From Erodium maritimum (taxonomy: Eukaryota > Streptophyta > Magnoliopsida > Geraniales > Geraniaceae): a stretch of DNA of 64,000 bases. The notes under the pieces were generated by a model. That model made no database searches and was not told where the DNA came from. It saw only the letters and a list, made by a program, of their open reading frames with translations. Below are positions 60,468 to 64,000 of the stretch, in pieces. The stretch is taken from positions 63,720,039 through 63,784,038 of the forward strand of contig OY997593.1 in assembly GCA_963921825.1 (NCBI GenBank), given 5' to 3'. Numbering within the stretch: the stretch's first letter is position 1; each line of letters begins with the position of its first letter. Position numbers and translations under genes: made by a program.

Positions 60468-60784
60468 GCTACCTGTCCCCTATTTACACTTTATAATCGT
60501 GCACGTATAAACTAGCCTTATCAATAAGACGGTCACCTTTTCATGCTTCAAAAACAGAAGTTATTGAGAATAATAATTGGGTTTCAATGAGTCAAAGCCC
60601 AATACGGCTTGTCATCCTGGTTTCCAGCCCATCAGTGAATACGACGTCGTCTACGGGATAGCAATTTAGTTAGTGTCATCTTCCTCAAAACGCAGTGTGA
60701 AGATTTCAGACCCCTATCTCTTCTCTTACCAGGCATGGCTAAAACCTCGTAAACCCCTTTTGCTTCGAGCTCTTCCCCGCGACA
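60468..60784 (+). promoter_or_regulatory. MurE/PAP11 promoter and leader with site II-like motifs
   Basis: The short region left between Harbinger element 3 and the ATG. AGCCCAAT (about 60596) and AGCCCATCA (about 60627) match the TGGGCY site II motif common in promoters of growth-linked and organelle genes. An ACGACGTCGTC stretch (about 60640) is bZIP-like. The leader is CT-rich. Confidence 0.5.
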
Positions 60785-63700
60785 ATGGAGCTCACTTTCT
60801 TCTCCCTCCCGCCATTTTTATCTCCTAAGCCTCGCTTCTTCTCTCTCAAGCCTCAGCATTACCTTCTTCCCTCGAAGCCCTTCTCTCCTTACATTTCTGA
60901 CCCAATCCGCTCTCTCCGGCCACCGGCAGCAATTGGCCCGGACGGAAAGTTTTATCCGAACTCGTCAGACAACGACCCTCCGGAGGCCTCGGAGGATTCC
61001 GAGCACGGGGTGTCCAGATTCCAGCAAGTAGAGCGTCAGGCCGCTCGTGCACGGAAGCGGCAGGAGGAGGATTTCGAGAAACACAAGTCCACGTATCTCA
61101 CCGCCCTAGCTGATGTCGAGGACGCCCCCGACAATCCTGACGATATGGATGGTTCAGGGGACGATTTATACGGGGAAATCGACAAGGCCATAGCTATGAA
61201 GAGGAAGGAGTTCGTCAAGCAGGGGCTTCTGAAGCCGAATCCTAAGAAAAAAGACGCGGGCACTGAGAAAGAAGATAAGTTGCTGCCGGAGGAGGAGTCT
61301 GATCTGGAGGAAATCAAGAGGCTCGAGGAGCTAAAAGCCTTGTCCGAGGATTCGGAGGATGACGAGTCCAAGAGTTCAGACGACGAGGTAAAGAATCACG
61401 AGCCTTCTCCAAGCTCTGCATTTGATGTTGATTTTGATATTTATGGGACAACTAAGATTAGAGTTGTGGAGCCTAAGTTTAAAATCACTTTGGCTGAGCT
61501 GTTAGATGAGAGTAAGGTAGTGCCTGTGTCTGTTTATGGTAATTTAGAGGTGGAGATCACTGGAATTCAACATGACTCTAGGCTTGTTACTGCTGGAGAC
61601 TTGTTTGTGTGCCGAATTGGGAAGAACACCGATGGCCACTTGTATTTGACTGAGGCTGATAAGAGAGGGGCTGTTGCAGTGGTGGCTTGTAGAGAGATCG
61701 ATATAGAAGAGACTTTGGGGTGCAAGGCATTGGTTGTTGTGGAAGACACTGATGCTGTTCTTGGAGCATTGGCTGCATCTTTTTATAGGCACCCATCAAG
61801 AAATATGGCTGTGATTGGGATAACCGGGACATATGGGAAGACAACCACTGCTTATTTGGTAAGAGGCATGTATGAAGCTATGGGTCAGAGAACTGGAATG
61901 TTGAGCTCCGTTGCTCACTATCTACATGGGGGTAACAAAATTGAGTCACCTGACTCAGACTCGACCCCTGATGCTGTTTCAGTCCAGAACTTGATGGCCA
62001 AGATGCTCACTAATGGGACTGAAGCACTTGTCTTGGAGGCTTCTTCTCACACACTAGCTCTCGGGCGATGTGATGAAGTTGATTTTGATATTGCCATTTT
62101 CACAAACTTAAGAAAGGACCATCCTGATGTTCGTGGGACAGAGGAGGAATATAGAGATGCCATGGCAAAGCTATTTTCAAGGATGGTGGACCCTGAGCGC
62201 CATAGGAAGATTGTTAACATTGATGACCCACTAGCACCTTTCTTTGTTGAACAAGGAAACCCTGATGTGCCGGTTGTGACCTTTGCTATGGAGGACAAAA
62301 ATGCTGATGTTCATCCATTGAAGTTTGAACTATCTCTCTTTGAGACACTGGTTTTGGTTAATACACCTAATGGTATATTGGAGATCTCATCTGGCTTGCT
62401 CTTGAAGCATAATATATACAACATCCTTGCTGCTGTAGCAGTTGGGATTGCAGTAGGGGCACCATTGGAGGACATTGTTAGAGGGATAGAAGAGGTTGAT
62501 TCAGTTCCAGGTAGGTCTGAGCTCATTGATGAGGAGCAAGCATATGGAGTGATAGTTGACCGTTGCCAAACTCCTGAAGCTTTATCTAAATTACTCGACT
62601 CAGTAAAAGAGCTGGGACCTAAGAGGATAATTACTGGTATGGTTCTTGCATTTCTTTATTAATATGTTTTCCAAATAAATAAATGACTCCTTTTTTCAAT
62701 TAAATTTCTTGGTCATTTGTCATTGCATGAGGCATTTTATCATTTGCATAGCTTTAGTGTGAGAAGTAGTGCTAAAATCACTTAAGGCCCAAAGGTGCTC
62801 AGTCTTATTTTACTTCTTAAAGCTTTCTCACCTGTTTCTTTTGTTTCTCATTGATTGTATATGGATATTAAGTTCAGGTTTAGACATTGAATATAATACT
62901 CATTCAAGTTGTTGTAGCAATAGAGATTCATCTAGAATGGAAGCAACTTTCCTTGCTGACCCCAACTTTTTCATACTTTTATTGTGAAGTTGTTGGCTGC
63001 CCCGGGGAGTGTGATAGAGGAAAAAGACCCTTGATGACGAAAATCGCAACCGAGAAAAGTGATGTGACAATGCTTACTTGTGATGATCCAAGGAAAGAAG
63101 ATCCATGTATGTATATATAGCCAATACCTGTTTGAAGGATTTTATCTTTACTAACACTGATAAAATCTAAATATTCTTGGGAAAGCATTAATAGTGAGAA
63201 AGAAAAAATCTACATAACATAGATAGGTTCATTTTGCAATGTCATGTACTAAGAAGGTGGCTGGAGCCTAATGGTTATGCTAAATCTTTTATCTTTCATC
63301 CAGTGGACATCTTGGATGATATGCTGGCAGGTGTGGGAATGACGATGCAGGATTACTTGAAACAAGGAGAGAATGATTACTACCCGCCTCTACCAAATGG
63401 CCATAGGCTTTTTCTTCATGATGTTAGGCGGTTAGCTGTTCGTTGTGCCGTTGCCATGGGTGAGGAAGGTGATGTGGTTGTAAGTTCCTCAAACCTGCTT
63501 CTTTACTATTATCTTATCCTGCAAATTTGTAAACAATCATTTGAGAGTTGGATGAAAGGTTTCTCATTTGTGCTAACTCATTATATTGTAGACTATCAAC
63601 TATTAACTGTTCTAGCTTCTATTTCACATTAAAAACAAAGTCATTTCAAGAAACAACATTATTTGCTATTTCTCCACTAAGTTCCATACTATGTAGAAAT

Positions 63701-64000
63701 AGTGTGTCTTTTGTTAATATTTGAGTTAAAATGTAATGACAAGAGTGAATAAACTGTCCTTCAAATGCAGCTATAGGTGAAAGAATTGTTGGTAAATGTA
63801 ATAAGGAAATTAGATGAAGGTTCAGCTTCTCTATTTTTCTTTTGATCTGATCTGTTAATTTGTATTCCAGGTGGTTGCTGGCAAAGGACATGAATCTTAT
63901 CAGATTGAAGGTGACAAAAGGGAGTTCTTTGATGACCGGGATGAATGCCGTGAAGCATTGCAGTATGTTGACGAGCTCCATCTGTCTGGAATAGACACAA
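60785..64000 (+). CDS. MURE: Chloroplast MurE-like Mur ligase homologue (PAP11), 3' end outside the window
   Basis: Exons seen: 60785-62636, 62990-63106, 63304-63479 and 63871 to beyond 64000; more than 758 residues. The N-terminus is a Ser/Pro/Phe-rich transit peptide, then a plant-specific acidic Lys/Glu-rich region (about 60-215). The Mur ligase N-domain (about 235-335) is followed by the ATP-binding GITGTYGKTTTAYLV (about 344-358) and the central part (TNLRKDHPDVRGTEEEY). The C-terminal ligase domain has DDPRKEDPLDILDDML and VVAGKGHESYQIEG. In seed plants this protein is a subunit of the plastid-encoded RNA polymerase complex; in mosses it still serves peptidoglycan. The canonical GTNGKT loop reads GTYGKT here. 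The start is the first ATG of the long exon. Confidence 0.95.

Overview
The window is nuclear DNA of a flowering plant, most likely a eudicot. The evidence is spliced genes with GT-AG introns and AT-rich intergenic DNA, a KIN14-type kinesin, a GL3/EGL3-type bHLH regulator, a chloroplast MurE/PAP11 gene, and plant families of MULE, hAT, CACTA, PIF/Harbinger, SINE and LINE elements. The species cannot be named from the sequence alone.

Layout. The left edge holds the N-terminal part of a PIF/Harbinger transposase (minus strand). Then come a mitochondrial carrier gene with a long N-terminal extension (2029-6326, +), a repeat-rich gap with a degenerate LINE ORF1 copy, a nested hAT element and an intact tRNA-Asp (GTC), a CH-domain kinesin-14 gene (11186-17308, +) and a GL3/EGL3-like bHLH gene (20256-23055, +). 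Next are three related 2-oxoglutarate/Fe(II) dioxygenase genes on the minus strand (24054-25041, 35344-36638, 37361-38419). The first two form a tandem duplication split by a 9.6-kb block of nested transposons (about 25676-35240). GMP synthase (39356-42315, -) and a DUF4378/TRM-like gene (43156-46149, -) follow. From 47.2 to 53.9 kb there are only repeats: a CACTA end, a long-TIR MULE and LINE ORF1 remains. From 53928 to 60464 three PIF/Harbinger elements stand end to end, separated only by TAA. The window closes with the chloroplast MurE homologue (60785 to beyond 64000, +), incomplete at its 3' end.

The most interesting feature is the Harbinger trio. All three elements share termini, promoter-like 5' regions and 3' regions, yet each carries a single gene: the first only the MYB/SANT-type ORF1, the other two only the DDE transposase. 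This looks like a two-component transposon whose proteins lie on separate mobile units. Other points of note are a near-consensus U12-type AT-AC intron in the kinesin, a bHLH gene with a degenerate DNA-binding basic region and two overlapping upstream ORFs, a MULE that seems to carry a host-gene 5' fragment, and a tRNA-Asp half-copy that ends at the anticodon loop.

The host genes do not form a pathway. They are ordinary neighbours: carrier transport, microtubule motor, epidermal/flavonoid-type regulation, specialised or hormone oxidation, purine synthesis, cortical-cytoskeleton-type protein and plastid transcription. Exon borders were placed by eye from splice signals and reading-frame continuity; total lengths close on whole codons for every complete gene.
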